DNA of 64,000 bases from Spirosoma sp. KUDC1026. Lineage in GTDB: Bacteria; Bacteroidota; Bacteroidia; Cytophagales; Spirosomataceae. Position numbers and translations under genes: made by a program. The notes below the pieces were generated by a model. It was not told the DNA's origin. It did not search any database and worked only from the letters and a program-made list of their open reading frames with translations. The stretch is from NCBI RefSeq assembly GCF_013375035.1, contig NZ_CP056032.1, positions 2,650,001-2,714,000 of the forward strand. The letters are read 5' to 3'. Of the stretch, positions 53,291-63,011 are shown one piece after another; position 1 is the stretch's first letter; the number at the start of each line of letters is the position of its first letter.

Positions 53291-54715
53291 TTACGGCTTG
53301 TCCCACCAAAGCGGAGTAGATAAAGGAACCTCAGTGGGCACGTTAGCGCCATTTTTCGAGGTTTCGCCGTTCGGATAACCCACCCGACGAATGAACGTGG
53401 ATAGCGCTGCATTGAGGGGGAGTGTAAACCCTTTGTATTTGTAATCATACCGACGGGCGTCGTTCCAGGCCTCCGGATTCAGGTACGTAACGACGTACTT
53501 TTCCTTGAAAATCAGGTCCAGCGTGAGCGCTGAAGCACCGACGGCTACGACCGGATTCGCCAGGTACGCATCACGGGCTGCCGCGGCAACGCCCAGCTTG
53601 TCCATGTTGGCCCGGATACCGGCCAGGTAAGCCGTGTACGCTCGTGCCTGATCGCCCGCGCGGAAAGCCGCTTCGGCTTCCACAAATTTCATCTCGGCAT
53701 ACGTAACGATCAGCAGGGGAGACGAATCGCCCGTTAGGGGCGAGTTCAATGAAATGTACACTTCATCTTTAACCGTATTGTTGCCCCCCACGTTACCCTG
53801 TCCGTTCCGGGTACCGACGTACGTACCAGTCACAGTTTTGTCCGTGATTTTCTCAATCCGGGGGTCTGTAACGCCGTAGGTCGTGCCGTTTAACTGATTG
53901 ACGAACTGCGACGACAGCCAGCCGTCGAGTACTAAAGCCGCGTTGTTCCGGGCGACCTGCGCCCAGGGATTCCGCAGCAGGAACGATGACATCTGGGCGT
54001 CGTCCGTATTGGCGGTGTACGATTTTGATACCGCGTCAAGAACGGCCGCCGGGCTATACGAACTCTTTTTCGACACCTTATTCAGCATCCGGGCTTTCAG
54101 GGCGTTGGCCGTTTTGATCCAGGCCGCCGTACTGCCTTTATGGATCAAGTCATTGGCCGCCACCAGTTTCAGTCTAGAGTCGGTCTTCGCCAGTTCCGTC
54201 ATTCCCTCGTTCAGCAGGTTGAGTGCCGTAGTGTACAGCGTTTCTTCCGAATCGTAGGTTGGCGTGAGCGTCGAACCGTCGAACGCGTTGGAGAACGGGG
54301 CCGCACCGAACGTGTTGGCCAGCAGGTTTAGGTGGTAGGCAATCATTACGTCGGCTGCGCCAACGTATTCCGATGCGCCCTGCGCCTGCGCCATCCGTTT
54401 CATGTCATACAGATCGGCCAGGGCAAAATAGATGTAGTCCCAGGTGCCGGTATAATCCGTAATCTGGTACGTATCCGTTGAACCGGCCGTACCCGGACTT
54501 GCCAGATACTGAACAAAGTACGAGGTAGTGTTGGCAACCCGCTGGGCGCTGTACGCCGTTTTCTGGGTCGTTGTCGAAAGCAATGAGGCCAACGGGGGAT
54601 TGGCAATCAGGTTTGGGTTGGTATTGAGTTCGAAATAGTCTTCCTTGCAGCTGCTTGCTCCGCCAAGAAGCAGTGCGGTCAGGGCGAAAAGGGTATATCG
54701 TTTGTGAAATTTCAT
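53291..54715 (-). CDS. SusD/RagB-like outer-membrane nutrient-binding lipoprotein
   Basis: A 474-residue lipoprotein. The leader LTALLLGGASSCKEDYFELNTNP contains the lipobox Cys. The body is a helical SusD-like fold of the SusD-like_2 subgroup (SYFVQYLASPGTAGSTDTYQ, AAWIKTANALKARMLNKV, YAEMKFVEAEAAFRAGD). It captures an oligomer for the partner SusC channel, 21 bp upstream on the same strand. The substrate is not apparent because no glycoside hydrolase or sulfatase is in the same operon. Confidence 0.92.
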   Translation of the reverse strand: MKFHKRYTLFALTALLLGGASSCKEDYFELNTNPNLIANPPLASLLSTTTQKTAYSAQRVANTTSYFVQYLASPGTAGSTDTYQITDYTGTWDYIYFALADLYDMKRMAQAQGASEYVGAADVMIAYHLNLLANTFGAAPFSNAFDGSTLTPTYDSEETLYTTALNLLNEGMTELAKTDSRLKLVAANDLIHKGSTAAWIKTANALKARMLNKVSKKSSYSPAAVLDAVSKSYTANTDDAQMSSFLLRNPWAQVARNNAALVLDGWLSSQFVNQLNGTTYGVTDPRIEKITDKTVTGTYVGTRNGQGNVGGNNTVKDEVYISLNSPLTGDSSPLLIVTYAEMKFVEAEAAFRAGDQARAYTAYLAGIRANMDKLGVAAAARDAYLANPVVAVGASALTLDLIFKEKYVVTYLNPEAWNDARRYDYKYKGFTLPLNAALSTFIRRVGYPNGETSKNGANVPTEVPLSTPLWWDKP

Positions 54716-54736
54716 AGTGTTTGGAATAAGAGGCTG

Positions 54737-57700
54737 TTAAAAACCCAGGTTCAGGGTGAACAGGAAACTGCGTACGGCCGGGTACGTGAAGCCCGTAAAG
54801 CCATCAATGTTACTGCCGCTGTTCGTCGAGCTGGTCTCCGGATCGTAGCCCGTATATTTCGTCCATAAAGCCAGGTTGTTGCCCGTTACGCTGACCGACG
54901 CACTTTTGAACACCGACGTTTTCTGGAATAGCGAAACCGGCAATGAGTAGGTCAGACCTGCCGACCGTAACCGCACCCAGGATGCGTCTTCGATGAAGTT
55001 TTCGGATACCCCCCGGTGAACGTTCCGGTAGAAACCATTAGTGTAATCCACGCCATCCGGGCCTTTGCCCTGACCCAGCCAGACGGCTTTAGTGTTGGGC
55101 GTGCCGTTGGCCAGTACGCCCTCAAAAACTTTCGTGTCGTTGCGGTCTTCGGTGTACTTGGCAATCCCGAAAGCCGAGAAGAAATTGCTCAGCTGATTGT
55201 ACCGGTCCTGACCCACGCGGGCGTCGAAGAGAGCGGTCAGGGTGAAGTTACCGTAACGTAGCGTGTTGTTAAAACCGCCAATCCATTTGGGTTGCGAGTT
55301 GCCCAGGATTTTCTGCGTTGTGTTGATCACGGGGAAACCATTGGCACCAATCACGATCGGCCGGTCGCGGTCCAGCACGGGCGAGACGTTGGCATCAGCC
55401 GCGTTTTCGTAATACCGCTGGTAGCTGCGACCATACAAGTTACCATAAGCGTAGCCGGGAACCAGACGCATCGTAACCGTTGAACTCGAATAACCAAACT
55501 GCGACGCGTAGTTGACTTCGGTCAGGCCATCGCGCAGGCTCAGGATCTTGTTCCGGTTAGCCGAGAAGTTCAGATTCATATCCCAGCTAAACTTATTCGT
55601 CTTGACCGGCGTGGCGCGAAGAATCAGTTCGATCCCCCGGTTCCGCATCGACCCCGAATTGATGGCGGCCCGTACGTAGCCGGTTGCCGACGATACGTCT
55701 ACCGAAATAATCTGGTCGCGGCTAAGCGAGTTGTAATACGTCAGGTCCAGTCCCAGGCGGTTGTTGAGAAAACCCATTTCAACGCCGGCTTCAAAGGTGT
55801 CCGTAAACTCAGGACGCAGGCTTGGATCGCCCAGCAGCGATCCCCGCGTGAAACCAGTCAGGCCCGACGGCAGGTTGGTGTACGACGAATACCCCGTAAC
55901 GGTTGAGTAAGGAGAGGCATCCTTCCCAATCTGGGCGTACGAGGCCCGCAGCTTACCCAGGCTGATCACTTCCGGCAGTTTGAACTGCTGCGAGAAGATG
56001 TAGGACAGGCTGGCCGAGGGGTAGAAGAATGAGTTATTCGGTGCGCGTAACGACGACGTAATGTCGTTCCGGCCCGTCAGGGTCAGGAACAGGAAATCCT
56101 TGTAGTCCAGGGTCAGCTCACCGAAGATTCCCATCAGGTGGTAATCTTCGCCCCCCTGCGTCGCCGTAATTGTTTTCGCGTTACGCAGATCGAAATAATT
56201 ATAGACCGTCAGTTCGTTTCCTTCGGCGCCGAAGCTCCGGATGCTCCGGTCGTAGAGGTCGTGACCCAGCCGAACGGTGGTGTTCAGGTTCTGCCCAATT
56301 TTGGTATTGGCACTAGCCGTAAATGTTGACGTAATCGCCCGGAAGTTGCTGTTGTATTGATAGACAAAACCAAGGCCATTGTCTTCAAAAACGCGTTCCC
56401 CAGCCAGACCCGTTGGTCCCGGTGCTGTTCGTACCCGTCCATCGGTATAGGTATCCAGGCCGGCCCGGTAGTTGAACGATAACCATTTCAGGGGCGCGTA
56501 GGAGAAGTTCAGGCCACCCACCAACCGGTTGACATTATCCCGTAGTTTGTTGGTATAGGCTCCGTAGAGCGGGTTGCCGTTGCCGTAGGTGTTCTGCGTA
56601 CCGTCGGCTTTCCGGAAATCCGTTACGTCGTAGCGGGGCGACCAATAGCTCAGGCTCTCGTTGAACCGGTCGGCGTTGTAGCGATCGCCACCCGAGTTGA
56701 TGTAGTTCAGGGTTGAGTTGACCGAAAACTTAGGACTGATCTTTACGTTGGTATTCAGTCGTACCGACAGCTTATTGAAATTCGTAAAGGGAATAACCCC
56801 CTCGTGGCGCAGGTGGCCAATGGACGTTAGAAACGTAATCTTATCGGTGCCGCCCGTAAACGACAGGTTGTTCTGGTACTGTTTTCCAGTCTGGTAGGCA
56901 TCCCGGAAGTGGTTATACAATTTCTGCGGATGCGTAGGGTCAAGCTTGATCGCTTCTTCTACCGTAGGCCCCCAGGACGGGAAGAAATCCTGCGGGTTGT
57001 ACACGCCCGAGTACCCGATGGTGTATTTGTCCTGTACTTCGGGGTACTTGTTCACGTTTTCAACGCCGAAGGTGCTGCTGAAATTTGTCCGTAACGTGCC
57101 GGCTTTCCCGGATTTGGTCGTGATTACGACGACGCCGTTGGCCCCGCGAAGTCCGTAAAGTGCCGTAGCCGCTCCGCCCTTCAGAATATTGATGGTCTCA
57201 ATGTCGTCGGGGTTGATGTCGGCCGCCCGGTTCGACGCGCCCCGGAGTTCGGCGCCTGACCCCTGGGTTGATGTACTGTTGTCGAGTAGAATCCCGTCGA
57301 TCACGAACAGGGGCTGGTTGTCCCGGCTTACGTCGAGCGAGTTGATGCCTCGGATCAGGATGCGGGCACCCTGCCCCGGCGCGCCCCCCGTACTGCTGAT
57401 CGTAACGCCGGCTACTTTGCCCTGTAGCGCATTAACGACGTTCGTCTGGCGGTTCTGGACAATCTGGGCCGCATCAACATTTTGGGTAGCGTAGCCCAGG
57501 TCTTTTTTCTGGCGGCCAATACCCAGGGCCGTCACGACAACCTCGTTAAGTTGTTTGTTGTCCTCCTTAAGAACGACATTAACGTTGTTGCGATTACCGA
57601 CCGTATGTTCCTGCGACTCGTAACCGATGGAGCTAAAGACCAGCACGGCATTGGCTGAAGTTACCCGCAGGCGATACAGGCCATCTGAATCAGTTTGGGT

Positions 57701-57859
57701 ACCCGTTGAGGTACCTTTAACCGCTACGTTTACGCCCGGCAGGGGCGAGGCATCTCCGTCGGCCGTGACCCGGCCGCTGACTTCGGTCTGCTGGGCCATC
57801 GTCAACGACGAACAAAGAAAGAAGACTACTCCCAACCAGATTCGTAACAAATCTCTCAT
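54737..57859 (-). CDS. SusC/RagA TonB-linked outer-membrane transporter
   Basis: A 1040-residue outer-membrane receptor. A signal peptide (LGVVFFLCSSLTMAQ) leads to a CarboxypepD_reg domain (SGRVTADGDASPLPGVNVAV), the SusC plug (LNEVVVTALGIGRQKKDLGY, ARILIRGINSLD) and a 22-strand barrel ending in SFLFTLNLGF. It imports an oligomer delivered by SusD with energy from TonB. A textbook Bacteroidota promoter is seen upstream. It is the first gene of the pair. Confidence 0.95.
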   Translation of the reverse strand: MRDLLRIWLGVVFFLCSSLTMAQQTEVSGRVTADGDASPLPGVNVAVKGTSTGTQTDSDGLYRLRVTSANAVLVFSSIGYESQEHTVGNRNNVNVVLKEDNKQLNEVVVTALGIGRQKKDLGYATQNVDAAQIVQNRQTNVVNALQGKVAGVTISSTGGAPGQGARILIRGINSLDVSRDNQPLFVIDGILLDNSTSTQGSGAELRGASNRAADINPDDIETINILKGGAATALYGLRGANGVVVITTKSGKAGTLRTNFSSTFGVENVNKYPEVQDKYTIGYSGVYNPQDFFPSWGPTVEEAIKLDPTHPQKLYNHFRDAYQTGKQYQNNLSFTGGTDKITFLTSIGHLRHEGVIPFTNFNKLSVRLNTNVKISPKFSVNSTLNYINSGGDRYNADRFNESLSYWSPRYDVTDFRKADGTQNTYGNGNPLYGAYTNKLRDNVNRLVGGLNFSYAPLKWLSFNYRAGLDTYTDGRVRTAPGPTGLAGERVFEDNGLGFVYQYNSNFRAITSTFTASANTKIGQNLNTTVRLGHDLYDRSIRSFGAEGNELTVYNYFDLRNAKTITATQGGEDYHLMGIFGELTLDYKDFLFLTLTGRNDITSSLRAPNNSFFYPSASLSYIFSQQFKLPEVISLGKLRASYAQIGKDASPYSTVTGYSSYTNLPSGLTGFTRGSLLGDPSLRPEFTDTFEAGVEMGFLNNRLGLDLTYYNSLSRDQIISVDVSSATGYVRAAINSGSMRNRGIELILRATPVKTNKFSWDMNLNFSANRNKILSLRDGLTEVNYASQFGYSSSTVTMRLVPGYAYGNLYGRSYQRYYENAADANVSPVLDRDRPIVIGANGFPVINTTQKILGNSQPKWIGGFNNTLRYGNFTLTALFDARVGQDRYNQLSNFFSAFGIAKYTEDRNDTKVFEGVLANGTPNTKAVWLGQGKGPDGVDYTNGFYRNVHRGVSENFIEDASWVRLRSAGLTYSLPVSLFQKTSVFKSASVSVTGNNLALWTKYTGYDPETSSTNSGSNIDGFTGFTYPAVRSFLFTLNLGF

Positions 57860-57906
57860 AGATGAAATGAACTGAGTAAACAGAAATTAAAAGGTAATTA
57901 GTCCGG

Positions 57907-57937
57907 CAAAATTAGAGTTTATGGAAAGTTTTGCAAA
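57907..57937 (-). promoter_or_regulatory. Bacteroidota-type promoter of the susCD pair
   Basis: On the minus strand, TTTG (57937-57934), exactly 19 nt, then TAATTTTG (57914-57907), matching the published TTTG/TAnnTTTG consensus. Transcription should begin near 57900, about 40 nt before the SusC ATG. Confidence 0.75.
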
Positions 57938-58083
57938 TTTTGCGCATAAGCGAAGATTATTTTGTTGGTGCTTCGCTGTTCGCCTACCTGACGATACCGG
58001 TATTCTATTTGATGTTTATTCGATAGAGTAACTGAGTTATAGGTAGTAAGCGGTAAAAAGCTGTTTGTTACTGTCTTCTTCAA

Positions 58084-59124
58084 TTGATGAAAAAAAGAGT
58101 ATATACTAATGGGTTATCCGGCTGGCTGCTGTCCGGAATGTTGCTGATGAGTTCACCCGGCTGGGCACAGACGGCTAAGTCGACCGATGTCGTCGGCGAT
58201 GTTGTCACGCAGCGGATGGCGCACGAGCTGGAACGGATTGCCCGGCAGGGCGGAGGGCAGGTTGGGGTACAGGCGATTCATCTGGAATCGGGGCGGCAAA
58301 TCAGTCTGAATCCCCAGGTGAAATTTCCCATGGCCAGTACCATTAAGATCGCCATCGCCGTTCAGTTGCTGACAAAGATTGAGCAGGGGGAATTAGCATT
58401 ATCAACGATGGTCGACGTAAAGCCAACCGATCTGCATCCGGGTAGCGGCACGTTAACCTCGCTGTTTATTCATCCGGGGGTTCAGCTATCGGTGCAGAAT
58501 CTGCTGGAGCTAATGATTGTAATCAGTGATAATTCGGCGACGGATATTTTACTCGGTCTGGCGGGTGGCCCGGAAGCGGTGATGAACCGTCTGAAAACGC
58601 TGAACGTAGCGGGCATGTCTGTCGATCGAAGTATCATTCAGTTGCTTGCCGATCTGCAGGGCGTTACGTTACCCCCGGCTGACCAATGGACCGCTGGTTT
58701 TTACGAAAAGCTGAATCGCACGCCAGAAGGCCGCAAAAAGGCACTCGAAACCTTTGCCGTTGATCCCCGTGATACGTCCACCCCGGCAGCCATGGTCGAT
58801 TTGCTGACCAAAATTTACCAGGGCAAAGCGCTCAAACCCGAAAGCCGGCAGGTACTGCTCGACGTAATGGGGCGCTGTCAGACAGGGAATGCCCGGATAA
58901 AAGGGTTCCTGCCGCCGGGTACGGACGTAGCGCATAAAACCGGTTCGCTAGGCGCTACAGCTACAGATGACGTTGGCTACATTACCCTGCCGGACAACGC
59001 CGGCCACGTAGCGATTGCAGTCTTCATTGGTCCGTCGACCCAGCAAACCGCCGAACGCGACCAGACGATTGCCCACCTTTCCCGGGCGGTCTATGACTAC
59101 TTCCTGTTTCAACCGGCGAAGTAA
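58084..59124 (+). CDS. Class A beta-lactamase-like serine hydrolase with altered omega loop
   Basis: A 346-residue secreted enzyme with signal peptide (GWLLSGMLLMSSPGWAQ). The class A motifs are Ser85-x-x-Lys88 (STIK), Ser148-Asp149-Asn150, and Lys285-Thr-Gly (HKTGSLG). After VDR (180-182), where the general-base Glu normally follows, there is Ser-Ile-Ile (I184). The omega loop is about 35 residues longer than in usual enzymes before the conserved DPRDTSTP. It may be a penicillin-binding serine hydrolase rather than an efficient beta-lactamase; resistance cannot be claimed from sequence. Confidence 0.85.
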   Translation: MMKKRVYTNGLSGWLLSGMLLMSSPGWAQTAKSTDVVGDVVTQRMAHELERIARQGGGQVGVQAIHLESGRQISLNPQVKFPMASTIKIAIAVQLLTKIEQGELALSTMVDVKPTDLHPGSGTLTSLFIHPGVQLSVQNLLELMIVISDNSATDILLGLAGGPEAVMNRLKTLNVAGMSVDRSIIQLLADLQGVTLPPADQWTAGFYEKLNRTPEGRKKALETFAVDPRDTSTPAAMVDLLTKIYQGKALKPESRQVLLDVMGRCQTGNARIKGFLPPGTDVAHKTGSLGATATDDVGYITLPDNAGHVAIAVFIGPSTQQTAERDQTIAHLSRAVYDYFLFQPAK

Positions 59125-59254
59125 GACGGAGTGATAACAAAGTACTTATGCAAAGACTCTACGGCATTGCTCCAACCCCTAAAGGAGATTATAGCTTGAT
59201 CGTGAATCGATTAGCCCGGTAGCGGCCGACTGCCCTTTAGAGGTTAGTTTGGGG

Positions 59255-59322
59255 AATCGCCTTTTTTGTCATCCCGACGCAGCCGGGCGCCCGGCTGCGT
59301 CGGGATGACAAAAAAGGCGATT
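59255..59322. repeat. 68-bp perfect palindrome
   Basis: Perfect 34-nt arms (59255-59288 and 59289-59322) with no loop. It lies in a 277-bp convergent gap, and its arms share the GTCATCCCGAC start with the repeat at 13897. It may terminate both transcripts and could extrude as a cruciform. Confidence 0.8.
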
Positions 59323-59401
59323 TTGAGACCCCAAAATTGTGCCTGAAAAAGCTCTTAGGGATTATACCGCACGACATATAGTCGCCTACTCAGTAGGTTT
59401 T

Positions 59402-60130
59402 TTAGGTAGTTTTCAGCTTAATGTTCCGGAACCAGACACCCGTGTTCCAGTCTTGCAGGCCAATTTTGCCGCTGAATTTACCTTTCGCGAACGGGATGTC
59501 TTTCTGTTTTTTGGCGTCTACGCGCTGCTTCCAGTCGGCGCTGTTCAGGTTGTGTTCCTGTACCGTGTACCCGTTCAGCACAACCCGTAGAACATTATTT
59601 TTCATGGTGACGTGCAGTTGGTTCCAGCTTCCCAGTGGCTTAGTTTCCTGAATCCGTACGTCGGCAATGCCGAACAGGTCGCCAGAATAGTGCGGGTGCG
59701 GAACAGTTTTGCCGTACAGCACGTCATCGCCCACCTGCACCTCCAGGGATGAGTCGAATATTTTCTTGTATTTCGGCTCTTCCTGTACGAAGAAAAAGAA
59801 GCCGCTGTTCGTGTACTTCTTGAGTTTGAATTCTGCCTTGAACTCGAAATCACCGGACACGCTGGCGTTGGTTACCAGATCGCCAGCGTCACGGGGCGTG
59901 TTCCCCGTTTCTGTAGGAACATCCAGGTGTAGCGTCCCTTGTTCTACTTTCCAGGATGCGGGCGTTCCTTTTCCGTTGTATTTGTGCCAGCCGGTCAGGT
60001 TCTGGCCGTTAAACAGCAATTTCCAGCCTTCCTTTTTCTCCTGAGCAGAGAGGGTGTTCATTGGCTGGGCATAGACAGTAATGCAAATAGAGAGAAAAAG
60101 CGCGCTGAGTGCGAGTAAGTTGCGGGTCAT
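59402..60130 (-). CDS. Secreted DUF1080 (3-keto-disaccharide hydrolase-like) protein
   Basis: About 242 residues from ATG 60128-60130; a longer frame from 60205 adds 25 residues before the signal peptide and is rejected. A signal peptide (LLALSALFLSICITVYAQ) is followed by one DUF1080 jelly-roll domain (GWKLLFNGQNLTGWHKYNG, YTNSGFFFFVQEEP, GKIGLQDWNTGVWFRNIKL). Proteins of this fold bind or cleave beta-glycosides, in some cases 3-keto-disaccharides. No linked keto-sugar dehydrogenase is adjacent. Confidence 0.87.
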   Translation of the reverse strand: MTRNLLALSALFLSICITVYAQPMNTLSAQEKKEGWKLLFNGQNLTGWHKYNGKGTPASWKVEQGTLHLDVPTETGNTPRDAGDLVTNASVSGDFEFKAEFKLKKYTNSGFFFFVQEEPKYKKIFDSSLEVQVGDDVLYGKTVPHPHYSGDLFGIADVRIQETKPLGSWNQLHVTMKNNVLRVVLNGYTVQEHNLNSADWKQRVDAKKQKDIPFAKGKFSGKIGLQDWNTGVWFRNIKLKTT

Positions 60131-60291
60131 AAGTAGGAGAAAGCCGGAGCGGCAACGGGTACAAAAATGAAACAAGTGATATTCTATGGAATAAAGAGAA
60201 AGCAAGGTACTCTTTACTAGCCAACTATCGCATTTCGTTCATGTTTCATCTTTAGCTTTGTCAATTCCCAACTATCTGACATTTGAAAAGC

Positions 60292-61806
60292 ATGTTAATG
60301 ACTAAACGTCTACACGCGTGGGCCGGACGGCTCCGAACAATTAGCCTGGTTTCACTGAGTTTATTGGCTGGGCAAGCCGGATTCTGCCAGTCGAAATCAG
60401 CTAAAAATCAGCCGAATGCGCTGGAAACGATCAAGGAGAGCGAGGTAAAACGCGACCTGTTTGCTTTAGCAGGTGACCATTTCCGGGGCCGCGAAGCCGG
60501 GTCACTCGATGAACTGAAGGCGTCGGTCTGGATTGCCGAGCAACTGCGGGCGATGGGCCTCGAACCGGCGGGCGACGATGGGACGTTTTTCCAGTTCTTT
60601 CATATCCAGCGGACGCGTATTACGGAAACCAGTCGGCTGAACATCGGCTCGCATCAACTTACTCACGGTCGGGATGCGTTTATTCTGGCGCCGGCCATTG
60701 CTTCGGTCGATGCGCCCCTGGTCTATGTTGGCAAAGGAACGCCCGAAGAACTGGCCAGGGTCGATATTAAAGGTAAGGCCGTGGCGCTGGAGTTTTCAGG
60801 AAATCCACCGGCCGAGTTAAGCTACCGCCGGTTCCTGTTCGGAACCATGAACCGTCGGTCGGCTGAGTTGATCAAAGCGGGGGCGCTGGCTGTTATCTAC
60901 ATTTCGAACGCAGAAGCCCAGTCTTATTTTGAACGCTGGACAACCGGTCTGGAACGGGGGCGTTATGACCTGCCGGGCGGACCAAACACCCGGGTTTTCT
61001 CGCAGGCCCCGACCGTCTGGCTGCCGAACAGCGCTCTATCCTGGATCAAAGAACCGGGGCAGCAGTTTACCAACGTCGTGAACGTGGAAAGCTTCAACTA
61101 CCCGTCAGTGAACATCGTGGCAAAAGTACCCGGCACGGACCCTAAGTTAAAAAATGAATACGTCCTGTTCAGTACGCACCAGGATCACGACGGTGTACGC
61201 ATGGCTGTAGCGGGTGATTCGATCTGGAACGGGGCCGATGATAATGCGACAGGTTGCGCGGCAGCACTGGCCATTGGCCGGGCGTTTGCGCAGAAGCCCG
61301 CTAAACGGTCGGCGCTGATCGTTTTTCATGGCGCCGAAGAGCGAGGGTTGCTGGGGTCGCGTTATTACGCGGCTAATCCCACCGTTCCCCGCGAATCGAT
61401 TGTTGCTGTGCTGAACGGCGAGATGATGGGACGTAATGCGCCTGACAGCGCGGCCCTGCTGGGGTCAATACCACCCCACCGCAACTCGACCGAGCTGGTG
61501 AACAGCGCCCTGACGGCCAACCAGTCGCTGACCAAATTCAAGCTCGATACCCTTTGGGACCGGGCCGACCACCCCGAAGGCTGGTACTTCCGCAGTGATC
61601 ACCTGCCCTACGCCCGGCTAAATATTCCAGCGATCTGCTTTACGTCGCTGTTACATCCGGACTACCATACCCCCAAAGACGAACCTGAGCGGATCGACGT
61701 ACCAAAATTGACCAACATGACCCGCTGGATGTATTTGACCGGCTGGGACGTCGCAAACCGACCTAATCGGGTGAAGGTGGACCCTGGATTTAAACTGGAA
61801 CGATGA
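60292..61806 (+). CDS. Secreted M28 family metallopeptidase
   Basis: About 504 residues from ATG 60292; a TTG precedes it. A signal peptide (TISLVSLSLLAGQAGFCQ) leads to the N-terminal peptidase part (HFRGREAGSLDELKASVW), an inserted PA-like domain (about 120-250), and the zinc core: STHQDHDG with His and Asp, GADDNATGCAA with the bridging Asp, and HGAEERGLLGS with the catalytic Glu pair. It removes residues from peptides or a specialised substrate in the periplasm. The next gene overlaps its stop by 4 bp (ATGA). Confidence 0.92.
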   Translation: MLMTKRLHAWAGRLRTISLVSLSLLAGQAGFCQSKSAKNQPNALETIKESEVKRDLFALAGDHFRGREAGSLDELKASVWIAEQLRAMGLEPAGDDGTFFQFFHIQRTRITETSRLNIGSHQLTHGRDAFILAPAIASVDAPLVYVGKGTPEELARVDIKGKAVALEFSGNPPAELSYRRFLFGTMNRRSAELIKAGALAVIYISNAEAQSYFERWTTGLERGRYDLPGGPNTRVFSQAPTVWLPNSALSWIKEPGQQFTNVVNVESFNYPSVNIVAKVPGTDPKLKNEYVLFSTHQDHDGVRMAVAGDSIWNGADDNATGCAAALAIGRAFAQKPAKRSALIVFHGAEERGLLGSRYYAANPTVPRESIVAVLNGEMMGRNAPDSAALLGSIPPHRNSTELVNSALTANQSLTKFKLDTLWDRADHPEGWYFRSDHLPYARLNIPAICFTSLLHPDYHTPKDEPERIDVPKLTNMTRWMYLTGWDVANRPNRVKVDPGFKLER

Positions 61807-63008
61807 GTTTAAAGAGCGAAAGAATGAAAGAGCGAAAGATCGAGTTAAAAGCGTATTTTGCTAGTTGTGTGCTAGTTGCGGTGATGGGACTGTCGGCCTG
61901 TCAACGGCCAGTCAGTACGTCGGCTGCGTATTTTCCGCCGAAGGGCGACGAGTGGGCGCATGTCGCGCCAGCCAAAGTAGGTATGGACGCGGGACTGCTC
62001 GATCAGGCGGTGGCCTTCGCCAAAACTCAGGAGACGAAACAGATGGCCCCTGACTTTTCGAGCCAGGAGGAGATATTTGGTAAGCTACTAGGACCTATGC
62101 CTACCAGCCGGGCAGCTACTAACGGAATCGTGCTGCGTCATGGCTACATCGTTGCCGAGTGGGGCGACACGAAGGCGGTTGACCCAACGTACAGCGTAGC
62201 AAAAAGTGTACTATCGACTGTGTTAGGTATCACCATCGACCGGGGGATTATTCCTGATGTTCATGACCCGGTAGCCAAACTAATCCAGGACGGCGGTTAC
62301 GATTCAGCGCAGAATAAGTCGATTACTTGGGAACACCACGCCCGCCAGACCAGCGAATGGGAGGGAAGCCTATGGGGGAAAAATAGTGATTTTGTCGGCA
62401 AAGAAGCGTTTGGTCGGGGGGAACGTAAACCCCGTCAGCTACAGCAACCCGGTACGTATTACGAATACAATGACGTACGGATTAACCGGATGGCGCTGTC
62501 CTTATTACGACTCTGGAAAAAGCCCATTCCTGACGTAGTACGTGATGAGATCATGAATCCCATTGGTGCATCGAACACCTGGAAATACGTTACCTATCCT
62601 AACGCCGTAGCCACGGTTGATGGCAAGCAGATGCCTTCGGTTAGCGGAGGAACGCGGTGGGGCGGTGGACTCTGGATTAGTGCTCGTGACGAAGCCCGGT
62701 TTGGGTATTTGTTCCTGAAACAGGGGCGCTGGAAAGATAAACAGATCGTATCGTCGAACTGGGTGAAAGAAGCTACCACGCGCGGACCGGTTGGCCCGTC
62801 GTACGGCTATCTGTGGTGGCTGAACGTTCCCGATAAGGACGGCAAAAAGCCCTGGCCCGACGCACCGATCACGAGTTACGCTGCGCTCGGGGCCGGCCAG
62901 AACACGATCTGGGTTGACCCCGAACACGACATCGTGATTGTGTGGCGGTGGCACGATGGCAACCCGAACGAACTGATCAAGCGGGTGCTGGCGGCCGTCA
63001 AACCATAA
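61803..63008 (+). CDS. Beta-lactamase-family serine hydrolase lipoprotein (class C/esterase-like)
   Basis: A 401-residue lipoprotein whose start ATG overlaps the peptidase stop (ATGA); a second Met seven codons on is also possible. A lipobox (VMGLSACQRPVS) precedes the serine hydrolase core: SVAKSVLSTVLG with Ser-x-x-Lys, and YYEYNDVRINRMALSLLR with the Tyr-x-Asn-type motif. It could act as an esterase, peptidase or transpeptidase-like enzyme. Its start is unusual: the first codons come from a purine repeat (AAAGAGCGAAAGA at 61809-61821 and again near 61828-61840). Confidence 0.88.
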   Translation: MSLKSERMKERKIELKAYFASCVLVAVMGLSACQRPVSTSAAYFPPKGDEWAHVAPAKVGMDAGLLDQAVAFAKTQETKQMAPDFSSQEEIFGKLLGPMPTSRAATNGIVLRHGYIVAEWGDTKAVDPTYSVAKSVLSTVLGITIDRGIIPDVHDPVAKLIQDGGYDSAQNKSITWEHHARQTSEWEGSLWGKNSDFVGKEAFGRGERKPRQLQQPGTYYEYNDVRINRMALSLLRLWKKPIPDVVRDEIMNPIGASNTWKYVTYPNAVATVDGKQMPSVSGGTRWGGGLWISARDEARFGYLFLKQGRWKDKQIVSSNWVKEATTRGPVGPSYGYLWWLNVPDKDGKKPWPDAPITSYAALGAGQNTIWVDPEHDIVIVWRWHDGNPNELIKRVLAAVKP

Positions 63009-63011
63009 GCT

